Shown: positions 46,129-56,271 of the stretch, in pieces
How the letters are laid out: every line of letters starts with the position of its first letter
How positions within the stretch are numbered: position 1 is the first letter of the stretch
The notes under the pieces: model-generated
What the model was told of the DNA's origin: nothing
Seen by the model: the letters and a program-made list of their open reading frames with translations, nothing else
The model's database searches: none
Source: Frateuria_A yonginensis
GTDB lineage: Bacteria > Pseudomonadota > Gammaproteobacteria > Xanthomonadales > Rhodanobacteraceae
Direction: 5' to 3'
NCBI RefSeq assembly: GCF_037137055.1
Contig: NZ_JBBBNY010000004.1
Coordinates: 1-64,000, forward strand
DNA length: 64,000 bases
Made by a program: the position numbers and the translations under genes

Positions 46129-46599
46129 TCAGTCGCCGCCGTTCGCCGACGAGGCGGCCTCGGCCGGCTTGCTCTTGCCCCACTCCATGATCTTGTACAT
46201 CACCGGGCGGGCCGGCTTCTGCCCGTGCTCGTCGACCAGGCGGCCGCTCGGGTCGACCATGTAGGTCTGCGCGATGCCGCTGGGCGGCGTCACCACCACC
46301 ATGTAGAGCTGACCGTTGCGGCGGTACTCCTGCACCGTGTTCTCGCCTTGCCGGTGCACGCTGACTTCGGGCATCGGTTCGCCGGAGCGGATCGGTGCCG
46401 GCAGGGTCGGCTGCAGCGAGCTGCCGCTTGGCGCCGGGGTCGTTGCGGCCGCCGGGGCCGGCACCGGGGCCACCGCCTTGACACCGGGGTCGTTCATCCC
46501 CGGCGGCGGCGGCACGTTGGCCGGCGGCGGCGCGGACTGGGCGATGGCCGGCGCGGCCAGCAGGGTGGGAACGAGGACGAACGCGGCAGAAAGCTTCAT
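46129..46599 (-). CDS. DUF2782 periplasmic protein
   Basis: A 156-residue exported protein. A signal peptide (ending AIAQ, about residue 21) precedes a Pro/Ala-rich linker and the DUF2782 core: PEVSVHRQGENTVQEYRRNG and LYMVVVTPPSG-x-AQTYMVD. DUF2782 genes commonly lie beside polA, as here (divergent, 91 bp). Function unknown. Confidence 0.88.
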   Translation of the reverse strand: MKLSAAFVLVPTLLAAPAIAQSAPPPANVPPPPGMNDPGVKAVAPVPAPAAATTPAPSGSSLQPTLPAPIRSGEPMPEVSVHRQGENTVQEYRRNGQLYMVVVTPPSGIAQTYMVDPSGRLVDEHGQKPARPVMYKIMEWGKSKPAEAASSANGGD

Positions 46600-46690
46600 G
46601 GGGGGCTCCGTCGGTTTGCGCGAGCATAGCAGCGGCATCGGCTCCGACCGGTGAACCGCGGCCGCATGGCACGCGTGCGAGAATGCCCGG

Positions 46691-49417
46691 ATGCCACAAC
46701 TCATCCTGATCGACGGGTCCTCGTACCTGTACCGCGCCTTCCACGCCCTGCCGCCGCTGTCCAACGCGCGCGGCGAGCCCACCGGCGCGCTGTTCGGCGT
46801 GGTCAACATGCTGCGCGCCACGCTCAAGGCGCAGCCGGACTACCTCGCCTTCGTCTGCGACGCGCCCGGACGCACCTTCCGCGACGACCTCTACGAGAGC
46901 TACAAGGCCAACCGCCCGGCGATGCCGGACGACCTGCGCGCGCAGGTCGAGCCGATGATGGCGATCGTCGGCGCGCTCGGCTTTCCGATCCTGTGCATCC
47001 CGGGCGTGGAGGCCGACGACGTGATCGGCACGCTGGCGCTGCAGGCGCAGGCGCAGGGCATCGACGTCACCATCTCCACCGGCGACAAGGACCTGGCCCA
47101 GCTGGTCGGCCCGCGCGTGAAGCTGGTCAACACCATGACCAACGTGACGCTGGACGTCGTCGGCGTCACCGAGAAGTTCGGCGTGCCGCCCGAGCGTATC
47201 GTCGATTTCCTGAGTCTCACCGGTGACAGCATCGACAACGTGCCGGGCGTGACCAAGTGCGGACCCAAGACCGCCGCCAAGTGGCTGGCCGAGTACGGCT
47301 CGCTGGAGGGCGTGATCGCCAACGCCGACAAGGTCGGCGGCAAGATCGGCGAGTACCTGCGCGAGGCGCTGCCCACCCTGCCGCTGTCGCGCGAACTGGT
47401 CACCATCCGCACCGACATCGCGCTCGAACTCGAACCCACCGACCTCACCCTGCGCGAGCGCGACACCGCGGCCTTGCGGGAACTGTTCACCCGCTACGAG
47501 TTCAAGGCGGCGCTGCGCGAGCTCGACGCCGAGACGCTGGGCGAACCGGGTCCCGCGCCGGCGCCCGCGGCCGCGCCCGTGCAGGCCGTGCCCGCCCCCG
47601 CCGCGGCACGGCCGGGCCAGTACGAACTGGTCACCTCGCCGGAGCGCTTCGAGCACTGGCTGCAGAAGCTGCGCGAGGCGCCGCTGATCGCCTTCGACAC
47701 CGAGACCAGCGACATCGACGCCATGCGCGCCGAGCTGATCGGGCTGTCCTTCGCGGTCGAGCCGGGCAAGGCCTGCTACATCCCGGTCGCGCACGACTAC
47801 CCCGGCGCGCCCTGGCAGCTGGACCGCGACCAGGTGCTGCACGCGTTGAAGCCGCTGCTGGAGGACCCATCCCGGCCCAAGCTCGGCCAGCACTCCAAGT
47901 ACGACATCAACGTGCTGTCGCACTACGGCATCGAGCTGCGGGGGCTGGCGCACGACTCCATGCTGGCCTCCTACGTGTGGAACGCCACCGCCACGCGCCA
48001 CGACATGGATTCGCTGGCCAGCCGCTACCTCAACTACCAGACGATCAAGTACGAGGACGTGGCCGGCAAGGGCGCCCGCCAGATCCCGTTCTCGCAGGTC
48101 GACCTGGATACCGCCTGCCGCTACGCCGCCGAGGACGCTGACATCACCCTGCGCCTGCACGAGGCGCTGCAGCCGATGCTGGCCGGCGTGCCGGCGCTCA
48201 GGCGCGTGTACGAGGAGATCGAAGTGCCGCTGGTGCCCGTGCTCGCCGGCATGGAGCGCCGTGGCGTCCTGATCGACACGGACGAACTGCGCGCGCAGAG
48301 CCAGGAGCTCGGCAAGCGCATGCTCGAGCTGCAGCGCCAGGCCTATGCCGAGGCCGGCTGCGAATTCAGCCTGGACTCGCCCAAGCAGCTGCAGACGATC
48401 CTGTTCGACCAGCTCGGCCTGCCGGCCAAGCTCAAGACGCCCAAGGGCCAGCCCTCGACCAACGAGGAGGCGCTCGAGGCCATCGCCGACGAGCACGCGC
48501 TGCCGCGGCTGATCCTGGACTACCGCGGCCTGGCCAAGCTGCGCTCGACCTACACGGACAAGCTGGCCCAGATGGTCAACCCGCGCACCGGCCGCGTGCA
48601 CACCTGCTACCACCAGGCGGCGGTGGCGACCGGGCGCATTTCCTCCTCCGACCCGAACCTGCAGAACATCCCGGTGCGCACCGAGGAAGGCCGGCGCATC
48701 CGCGCCGCCTTCATCGCCCCGCCGGGCTGGGTGGTGATGGCGGCCGACTACTCGCAGATCGAGCTGCGCATCATGGCGCACCTCTCGGGCGACGGGGCGC
48801 TGCTGCGCGCGTTCACCAGTGGCGGCGACGTGCACCGCGCCACCGCTGCCGAGGTGTTCGGCGTGCCGCCGGAGGAGATCACGCTCAACCAGCGCCGCGC
48901 CGCCAAGGCGATCAACTTCGGCCTGATGTACGGCATGAGCGCGTTCGGCCTGGCACGCCAGCTCGGTATCGACCGCGGCGAGGCCAGCGACTACATGGCG
49001 CGCTACTTCGCCCGTTTCGCCGGCGTGCGCGCGTTCATGGACGCCACCCGCGAACAGGCGCACCGCGATGGTTACGTGGAAACGATCTTCGGCCGCCGGC
49101 TGTACCTGGAGAACCTCAAGGCGCGCAATCAGGCGCTGCGCGCCGGCGCCGAGCGCGCCGCGGTGAACGCGCCGATGCAGGGAAGCGCCGCCGACATCAT
49201 CAAGCGGGCGATGATCGCCCTCGGCGCCTGGCTGCACGACCGCACCGACGCCCACATGCTGATGCAGGTGCACGACGAACTGGTCTTCGAGGTGCAGGAG
49301 GACGCGGTGGACACCGTGCGCCAGGCCATCATCGAGCGCATGTCCGGCGCCGCCGAGCTGGCCGTGCCGCTGGTGGTCGACGTGGGCGTGGGGGCGAACT
49401 GGGAGCAGGCGCACTAG
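46691..49417 (+). CDS. polA: DNA polymerase I
   Basis: A 908-residue Pol I for gap filling and Okazaki-fragment maturation. The 5'-3' exonuclease occupies residues 1-290 (SSYLYRAFHALPPLSN). The 3'-5' proofreading domain retains FDTETSDID, so it appears active. The polymerase has DYSQIELRIMAHLSGD, RRAAKAINFGLMYGMS and QVHDELVFE. Length is close to E. coli's 928. An sX13-like sRNA gene follows downstream. Confidence 0.98.
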   Translation: MPQLILIDGSSYLYRAFHALPPLSNARGEPTGALFGVVNMLRATLKAQPDYLAFVCDAPGRTFRDDLYESYKANRPAMPDDLRAQVEPMMAIVGALGFPILCIPGVEADDVIGTLALQAQAQGIDVTISTGDKDLAQLVGPRVKLVNTMTNVTLDVVGVTEKFGVPPERIVDFLSLTGDSIDNVPGVTKCGPKTAAKWLAEYGSLEGVIANADKVGGKIGEYLREALPTLPLSRELVTIRTDIALELEPTDLTLRERDTAALRELFTRYEFKAALRELDAETLGEPGPAPAPAAAPVQAVPAPAAARPGQYELVTSPERFEHWLQKLREAPLIAFDTETSDIDAMRAELIGLSFAVEPGKACYIPVAHDYPGAPWQLDRDQVLHALKPLLEDPSRPKLGQHSKYDINVLSHYGIELRGLAHDSMLASYVWNATATRHDMDSLASRYLNYQTIKYEDVAGKGARQIPFSQVDLDTACRYAAEDADITLRLHEALQPMLAGVPALRRVYEEIEVPLVPVLAGMERRGVLIDTDELRAQSQELGKRMLELQRQAYAEAGCEFSLDSPKQLQTILFDQLGLPAKLKTPKGQPSTNEEALEAIADEHALPRLILDYRGLAKLRSTYTDKLAQMVNPRTGRVHTCYHQAAVATGRISSSDPNLQNIPVRTEEGRRIRAAFIAPPGWVVMAADYSQIELRIMAHLSGDGALLRAFTSGGDVHRATAAEVFGVPPEEITLNQRRAAKAINFGLMYGMSAFGLARQLGIDRGEASDYMARYFARFAGVRAFMDATREQAHRDGYVETIFGRRLYLENLKARNQALRAGAERAAVNAPMQGSAADIIKRAMIALGAWLHDRTDAHMLMQVHDELVFEVQEDAVDTVRQAIIERMSGAAELAVPLVVDVGVGANWEQAH

Positions 49418-49430
49418 CTTCACCGCTTTA

Positions 49431-49568
49431 CGCCCCTCTCCCCCGGGAAGAAGACGGGGTCAGGGGCGGGTCTTGCGAAAAACTTGCGTCGGGCGGCTTT
49501 ACAAGAAGCACACGGGCGCGGGGCTTCGGCGAGCCCGGCCTCTCACCCCAGCCCTCTCGCCGGAGAGG
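49431..49568. repeat. Class-2 REP-like elements downstream of polA
   Basis: CGCCCCT at 49431 pairs with AGGGGCG at 49462-49468, with inner CCCC/GGGG pairs. A second unit at 49539-49568 reads CCTCTCACCCCAGCCCTCTC then GCCGGAGAGG. The second unit is the same family as the two copies inside uvrD (51562-51658). Confidence 0.75.
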
Positions 49569-49659
49569 AAAGGAGCAGGATCGTGCGAATGAACGGATCC
49601 TGACCTGTTCCCGGCGCCTTGAAACTTTCCCTTCCCGGACGCATCCAAGGTTCCGGATG

Positions 49660-49779
49660 CGCGCAACGGCATCCACGACCCGTCCACCTCCCTGAGCGGG
49701 TCAAACGGATGCGAACCTCTCCCCTGGGCTTCGCATCCACCCCGGCCCCGAAGGTTCCCCCTAGCCTTCGGGGCTTTTT
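49660..49779 (+). ncRNA. sX13: sX13-like small RNA with three C-rich-loop hairpins
   Basis: Three consecutive hairpins lie between polA and the next gene. Hairpin 1 has stem GACCCG/CGGGTC at 49677-49702 with loop TCCACCTCCCTGAG. Hairpin 2 has stem GGATGCGAA/TTCGCATCC at 49707-49738 with CTCTCCCCT in the loop. Hairpin 3 (GCCCCGAAGG/CCTTCGGGGC, loop containing CCCCC) is a rho-independent terminator with a T tract at 49775. In Xanthomonas the abundant sRNA sX13 (about 115 nt) lies in the polA downstream spacer and has C-rich loops that bind G-rich mRNAs. Here the spacer is 433 bp. The 5' end is a guess; a TTGAAA at 49619 is a possible -35. Confidence 0.8.
49745..49779 (+). terminator. Rho-independent terminator of the sX13-like RNA
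   Basis: GCCCCGAAGG and CCTTCGGGGC form a 10-bp stem with a C-rich 10-base loop followed by five T. It is 72 bp before the next gene and serves as the third hairpin of the sRNA. Confidence 0.9.
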
Positions 49780-49850
49780 CGTGCCTTCACGGAACGTTTC
49801 GGGCGAAGGCGGCTACATGGGACAGCGTACTCAACCGCAAGGAGAGAGCC

Positions 49851-50069
49851 ATGCGCACCGGTCTCATCATCGTCGGCATCATCCTGTTGATCGCCGGCAT
49901 CTGGATCACCGTCGGGAACGGCAGCTACAAGGACACCGACACCGTCGCCCAGCTGGGTCCCGCCAAGATCGAGGCCACCCACGAGAAGGCCGTGCCGCAG
50001 TGGATCGGGATCGCCGGCATCGTCGTCGGCGGGCTGTTGACGATCGGCGGTTTCGTCAAGAAGAGCTGA
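49851..50069 (+). CDS. Small two-helix membrane protein (DUF3185-like)
   Basis: A 72-residue protein with two transmembrane helices (LIIVGIILLIAGIWITV at 5-21 and WIGIAGIVVGGLLTIGGF near 51-68), a short polar loop and a Lys-Lys-Ser end. It resembles DUF3185-type proteins in length and pattern. AAGGAGAG precedes the ATG. No known function. Confidence 0.8.
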   Translation: MRTGLIIVGIILLIAGIWITVGNGSYKDTDTVAQLGPAKIEATHEKAVPQWIGIAGIVVGGLLTIGGFVKKS

Positions 50070-50133
50070 TCGCGCGGCAACCTGGGGGGGTGCTCCGCGC
50101 GGCGCGCTTGACACCCACCGGTACAATGGGTCG

Positions 50134-52422
<2,289 letters not shown>

Positions 52423-52481
52423 CCCGCACCGGCAGACGGAACGCCGTGACGCCGGCGCCGGTCACGCCACCCCGACCGGCG

Positions 52482-53777
52482 TCACCGACGATCGCCCGCC
52501 ACCTCGGTGCGCGCAAGGCGGCGCAGGCCGGCGACGGCGCGCGCCGCATCGACCTGCAGTCCCTCCGCGGCCGGCCGGCTGCTGGCCAGCAGCAGCCCGT
52601 GGATCGCCTCGGCGTCCAGCCCGGGATCGATCGCCAGCAGCAACGCGACGATGCCGCTGACGTGCGCGGCGGCCATGGAGGAACCGGAACTGAAGTCGTA
52701 GCCGCCACCGGGCTCGGTGCTCAGGATGTCGTGCCCCGGCGCGCTCAGCACACCCGGCGGCGCCGGCGCTCCGGAGGTGACGCGCACCACCAGCACGCCG
52801 GGCACGCCGTCGGGAAAGCCGCCCATGCGTCCGCCGGGCGGCAACGCGGTGACCACGACGCGGCCCTGCTGCAGCAGTTGCCCGAGCAGCCGGGCCAGCA
52901 GCGGATCGGCGGGACCACCCAGGCTGAGGTTGACCACGCGCGCGTCGGTCTCGACGATAGCCGCCAGCGCCTTGGCCAGGGTGAACGAGTTGCAGCGCGC
53001 GCCCGGGGCACCGGCGGCGGCGTACCAGCAGGCCTTGTACACGTCGAGCACCGTATCGGGCGCCATGCCCACGATGCCCAGGTGGTTGTTGCCGGTGGCG
53101 GCGATGATCCCGGCCACTTCGGTGCCATGACGGTCGCCAGCGAACGTGTTGGCGTCGCCGTCGACCAGGTCGCGGGTGCTGCGGATGCGCCCGCGCAGGT
53201 CGGGGTGCGCCGGATCGGCGCCGGTATCGACCACGGCGACGGCGGTGCCCCCGCCCTGGCTGGTGTTGTGGGCGAGCGCGGCATCGGTTTCCACGAAGCC
53301 GCGCTGCAGCTCGGCGTAGGGGTCGTTGTAGTGGCGCGGCCGCGCGTCGTCCTCGCCGTAGGTGGCGAACTCGTGCAGCGGTTCGGCCAGTTGCACGCGT
53401 CCGTCGCGCGCCAGCGCGGCGAGCATCGCCTCGCGGGTGGTGCCCCGCGGTGGCCGCAGCACCACGCAATAGAGCTGCAGGGTACGGATCGGCCAGCCGG
53501 CCACCTCGTGCCAGCCGTACTGTTCGCGCAACGCGGCGAGCGTCGCCGACGCGCGCCGGCCGGCGCCGTAGTGCCCCGTGATCGTGTAGCCGAGCAGATT
53601 CGAACCGGCGTGGATGGCCGGGGGTTCGAGGGGATTGTCCACCGCGAGCACGATGTCGCGACTGCCGTCCATCGCGGTCGCGGTTGGCGCATCCGTGCCG
53701 GCCGAACGCGCCGGCACCCGCGCGCAGCCGGCCAGGGCCAGCGCGAGGGCGACGAGCGCGAGGGCGCGGCCGTTCAT
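52482..53777 (-). CDS. S8-family serine protease, predicted lipoprotein
   Basis: A 431-residue subtilisin-like protein. A lipoprotein signal ends in LALAGC, with Cys18 as lipidation site. Catalytic Asp184 is in VVDTGAD, His217 in HGTEVAG and Ser367 in SGSSMAAAHVSG. The oxyanion-hole Asn expected before Pro/Gly in AAGN reads ALPPGG here, so that residue seems absent. Its start overlaps the anti-sigma stop by 4 bp, placing it third in a sigma/anti-sigma/protease operon. It might process an envelope substrate or the anti-sigma factor; the latter is inference. Confidence 0.88.
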   Translation of the reverse strand: MNGRALALVALALALAGCARVPARSAGTDAPTATAMDGSRDIVLAVDNPLEPPAIHAGSNLLGYTITGHYGAGRRASATLAALREQYGWHEVAGWPIRTLQLYCVVLRPPRGTTREAMLAALARDGRVQLAEPLHEFATYGEDDARPRHYNDPYAELQRGFVETDAALAHNTSQGGGTAVAVVDTGADPAHPDLRGRIRSTRDLVDGDANTFAGDRHGTEVAGIIAATGNNHLGIVGMAPDTVLDVYKACWYAAAGAPGARCNSFTLAKALAAIVETDARVVNLSLGGPADPLLARLLGQLLQQGRVVVTALPPGGRMGGFPDGVPGVLVVRVTSGAPAPPGVLSAPGHDILSTEPGGGYDFSSGSSMAAAHVSGIVALLLAIDPGLDAEAIHGLLLASSRPAAEGLQVDAARAVAGLRRLARTEVAGDRR

Positions 53778-54388
53778 GGTGCGGGGCTGGCGGGTTCCGC
53801 GAGACGGATGCCCGGGGCCGCGCGCAGGCGCCGCACGGCATCGCCGGTCGAGTCACCGGCCGGCACCACGGTGTAGGCGCCGACGTCGTTCGGACCGCCG
53901 ATCACCCGCAGCCCCAGGCCGTGCAGCAGGGCGTTCCAGTCAGCCAGCTTCATGCCCGGATCCGGCACCACGTGGATCGCGCCGGGTGCGGAGGGGGGTG
54001 CCGCCTGGCTGAGCGTGCGATAGGCCGCTACCGGACGCTCCGACCACAGCTTCACGCCGAGGGTGCCGATACCGACGGCCTGCAGCAGCACGGCCGCCAC
54101 CAGCGCGCGCGTCAGCCAGCCGCCCGCGCGCTGAGGCGGGGCCTGCTCGGGCTCGGGGCGGTCCAGGCGCGCCAGCAGGCGCTCCAGCCCCACCCCCGGG
54201 TCGGGGGCGTTTTCGGGCGGCAGCGACAGCGCCAGCTGCAGCCGGCTCTGCTGCTCGAACTCGACGCGGCAATCGGCGCACTCGGCCAGGTGCCGCGCGA
54301 GCCAGTCGCCTTGTTCTCGTGGCGCGCTGCCTTGCAGGACCCAGGGCATGGCCTCCCAGGCGCGCGCGCATCCGTTCGGGAGTGTCAT
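53774..54388 (-). CDS. Anti-sigma factor, zinc-finger (zf-HC2) membrane protein
   Basis: A 204-residue protein with the anti-sigma zinc-binding motif His33-X3-Cys37-X2-Cys40 (ARHLAECADC), a single transmembrane helix near residues 95-115 and a periplasmic C-terminal domain. It overlaps the ECF sigma gene (4 bp) and the S8 protease gene (4 bp). It should hold the sigma factor inactive until an envelope signal releases it. The periplasmic part is unrelated to known sensor domains by eye. Confidence 0.88.
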   Translation of the reverse strand: MTLPNGCARAWEAMPWVLQGSAPREQGDWLARHLAECADCRVEFEQQSRLQLALSLPPENAPDPGVGLERLLARLDRPEPEQAPPQRAGGWLTRALVAAVLLQAVGIGTLGVKLWSERPVAAYRTLSQAAPPSAPGAIHVVPDPGMKLADWNALLHGLGLRVIGGPNDVGAYTVVPAGDSTGDAVRRLRAAPGIRLAEPASPAP

Positions 54389-54969
54389 GGCAGTGTCTCG
54401 TGTCGGGAAGCCGTGTCGCCGGCCAGCGCCGGCAGCACGTTGCGCAGCTTCACGCGCGCATAGAACAGGCGCGCCTTCACCGTGCCGACCGGGCACTGCA
54501 TGATGGCGGCCACTTCGTCCAGGCCGTGGCCCACGCCGTAGACCAGCTCGACCACCACGCGCTGGTCCACCGACAGGCGCTCGAGCCCCTTGGCCAGCCA
54601 GTCGCGCAGCTCGCGATCCTCGCCGGGATCGTGGGCGGCGCTGCGCTCCTCGCGCAGCGGATCGCTCTCGACCGGCTCGTCGCCGTGCTGGCGCAGGGCT
54701 TTCAGGCCGCAGCGGTAGGCGATGCCCATGATCCAGGTGGAGACGCGCGAGTCGCCGTGGAAGTTGCCGGCCTTCTGCCAGGCAATCCAGAAGCAGTCGT
54801 TGATGACCTCTTCGATGATGTCGCTGCGCCGGGTCAGGCGCGACAGGAAGCGGCACAACCGCCCGTGGTAGCTGCGGTAGAGCACGGACAGCGCGTCGCG
54901 GTCGCCCGCCGACATGCGCTGGAGCAGCATGCGGTCGGTGGCGTCGGCGTTGGAATCGGCGTCGGTCAT
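54385..54969 (-). CDS. ECF-type RNA polymerase sigma factor
   Basis: A 194-residue sigma factor with region 2 (LYRSYHGRLCRFLSRLTR, then EEVINDCFWIAWQKAGNF and VSTWIMGIAYRCGLKAL) at about residues 28-95. Region 4 (LSVDQRVVVELVYGVGHGLD and CPVGTVKARLFYARVKL) is at about 128-180. Regions 1.1 and 3 are absent. It is coupled to its anti-sigma gene. The promoter just upstream shares its -35 with two promoters at 58363-58478, so autoregulation and control of those operons are likely. Confidence 0.93.
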   Translation of the reverse strand: MTDADSNADATDRMLLQRMSAGDRDALSVLYRSYHGRLCRFLSRLTRRSDIIEEVINDCFWIAWQKAGNFHGDSRVSTWIMGIAYRCGLKALRQHGDEPVESDPLREERSAAHDPGEDRELRDWLAKGLERLSVDQRVVVELVYGVGHGLDEVAAIMQCPVGTVKARLFYARVKLRNVLPALAGDTASRHETLP

Positions 54970-55011
54970 GGTTGCGCAGGGACGGCGGTCGGAACCCGAC
55001 CGTTCGCCCGG

Positions 55012-55039
55012 TAGGTGCCCGCCCGGGGCGGAAAGGTTG
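55012..55039 (-). promoter_or_regulatory. ECF-type promoter of the sigma/anti-sigma/protease operon
   Basis: On the minus strand CAACCTTT (55039-55032), 15 bp, then ACCTA (55016-55012). The predicted start is near 55004, about 35 bases before the sigma ATG. The -35 block is identical to those at 58390-58383 and 58451-58458. Confidence 0.7.
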
Positions 55040-55049
55040 CTCCCAAAGC

Positions 55050-55853
55050 TCAGAAAGACCAAGCGACCGTGGCCAGCCACGGCGACAGCCCGCCGGTGCC
55101 GCGGCGTGGATACGGGGCGTTGTCGGTAGCGATACGGTCGAGCTCGACGCGCCAGCGCCCTGCGGCGAACACCAGCCCGGCCTGGCCGTAGCGGTAGTAG
55201 TCGGTTTCGCCGGCGCCGTAGTAGCCGTGGGCATGCTGGAAGCCTGCCACCCCGAGGCCCGCGGCCAGCGACAGGTGCCGCGTGAGCGGCCAGCGCAGGT
55301 TGGCCTCGGCAGCCGGCTCGGTGCGCGCATCGCGGACGCCGGTGGGCCGGAACGCCGACAGGTTCAGCGTCAGCACGTCGCGGTAGATCCAGGTCAGGTT
55401 GGCTTCCACGCGGTGATACGGCCGGGCCCGGCCACGGCGCGGCGTGTCGTAGTAGAGCAGGCTTCCCTGCACCTGCCAGTCGTCCGACACCGCCCAGGCG
55501 CGGGAGACCTCGGCCAGCGCCTCGGCCAGTCGTCCCGGCGAGTGCCATTCGGTGCTCGCCGCCACGCCCAGCGACCAGCCGGGCCGCGGGCTCCAGTGCA
55601 GGTCGCCCTGCAGGACCGGTGTGCCCGGGGTGATCGGCAGTCCGCGATCGACCAGCTGCGAGCTCAGCGCCACGGTGCCGCCGAACGGTGCGGCCTGGGC
55701 GTGCGCCGGCCTGCCGGGCAGGCCCAGGGCGAGGGCGAGGAGAAGCGGGAAAGGCAGGGCCCGCCGCAGTCGCGCGGGCGGCCACGCCGCGTCAGTGGAC
55801 GGTGGCCAGGAAGCTGATGAGATCGTCCAGTTGCGTGGCGTCATCCAGGCCAT
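55050..55853 (-). CDS. TIGR02001-like outer-membrane beta-barrel protein
   Basis: A 267-codon frame whose product has a signal sequence (PFPLLLALALGLPGRPAHAQ) followed by GGTVALSSQLVDRGLPITPG, the TIGR02001 pattern, and many alternating strands ending in Trp-Ser-Phe, an outer-membrane C-terminus. The ATG at 55853 overlaps the cytochrome c gene by 62 bp; no later ATG or GTG precedes the signal sequence, so coupled translation is likely. It is last in the cytochrome operon. Role unknown; possibly a channel. Confidence 0.82.
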   Translation of the reverse strand: MAWMTPRNWTISSASWPPSTDAAWPPARLRRALPFPLLLALALGLPGRPAHAQAAPFGGTVALSSQLVDRGLPITPGTPVLQGDLHWSPRPGWSLGVAASTEWHSPGRLAEALAEVSRAWAVSDDWQVQGSLLYYDTPRRGRARPYHRVEANLTWIYRDVLTLNLSAFRPTGVRDARTEPAAEANLRWPLTRHLSLAAGLGVAGFQHAHGYYGAGETDYYRYGQAGLVFAAGRWRVELDRIATDNAPYPRRGTGGLSPWLATVAWSF

Positions 55854-56184
55854 CGTACTTCATCCTCGTACCCGGATTGGCCCGCTTGGCCGGCTGCGAA
55901 AGGTAGCTGCGCAGCTTGTCCCGCGTCCACACCCAGTCGGCCCGCTTGAGCGCGTCGGAGTAGTGGTAGTCCGGCAGCGCACCGGCGTGGCGGCCGACGA
56001 TGCCGAACAGGCTCGGCCCCTTCTTGTTGCGGCCCTGCCGCACGCTGTGGCACTCCGAGCACTCCGAGCGGAACACGTCCATGCCCGCGGACGGATCACC
56101 CGCCGCCGCCAGTCGCGGACCCAGCAGAAGAAGGACCACCAGGACCAGCCACGGCAGACGGTGCCACAGGGACAGCTTGCTCAC
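55792..56184 (-). CDS. Class I mono-heme cytochrome c
   Basis: A 130-residue exported cytochrome. A signal/anchor (WLVLVVLLLLGPRLAAA) precedes the heme site Cys42-Ser-Glu-Cys45-His46. GPSLFGIVGRHAGALPDYHYS is the mitochondrial-type loop, and Met108 in GTRMKYDGL is the likely sixth ligand. It would shuttle electrons in the periplasm between the b561 and outer-membrane cytochrome encoded in the same operon and terminal oxidases. Confidence 0.93.
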   Translation of the reverse strand: MSKLSLWHRLPWLVLVVLLLLGPRLAAAGDPSAGMDVFRSECSECHSVRQGRNKKGPSLFGIVGRHAGALPDYHYSDALKRADWVWTRDKLRSYLSQPAKRANPGTRMKYDGLDDATQLDDLISFLATVH

Positions 56185-56271
56185 GCTTCACTCCCGGCTT
56201 CCGGTTGTGCTTGTCCACGGCTCCCGCGAGCGGGAGCCGATCGACCGAAGGGCTTGCCCAGGTCCGGCCAC

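Noticed and set aside
45683..49423. A 1246-codon minus-strand open frame
   Set aside because: It is antisense to polA and crosses two genuine genes. No start signal or domain is recognisable.
49431..49468. Hairpin after polA considered as the polA terminator
   Set aside because: The stem is strong but no T tract follows and it resembles the REP-like family. The sRNA terminator at 49745 is the first convincing one.
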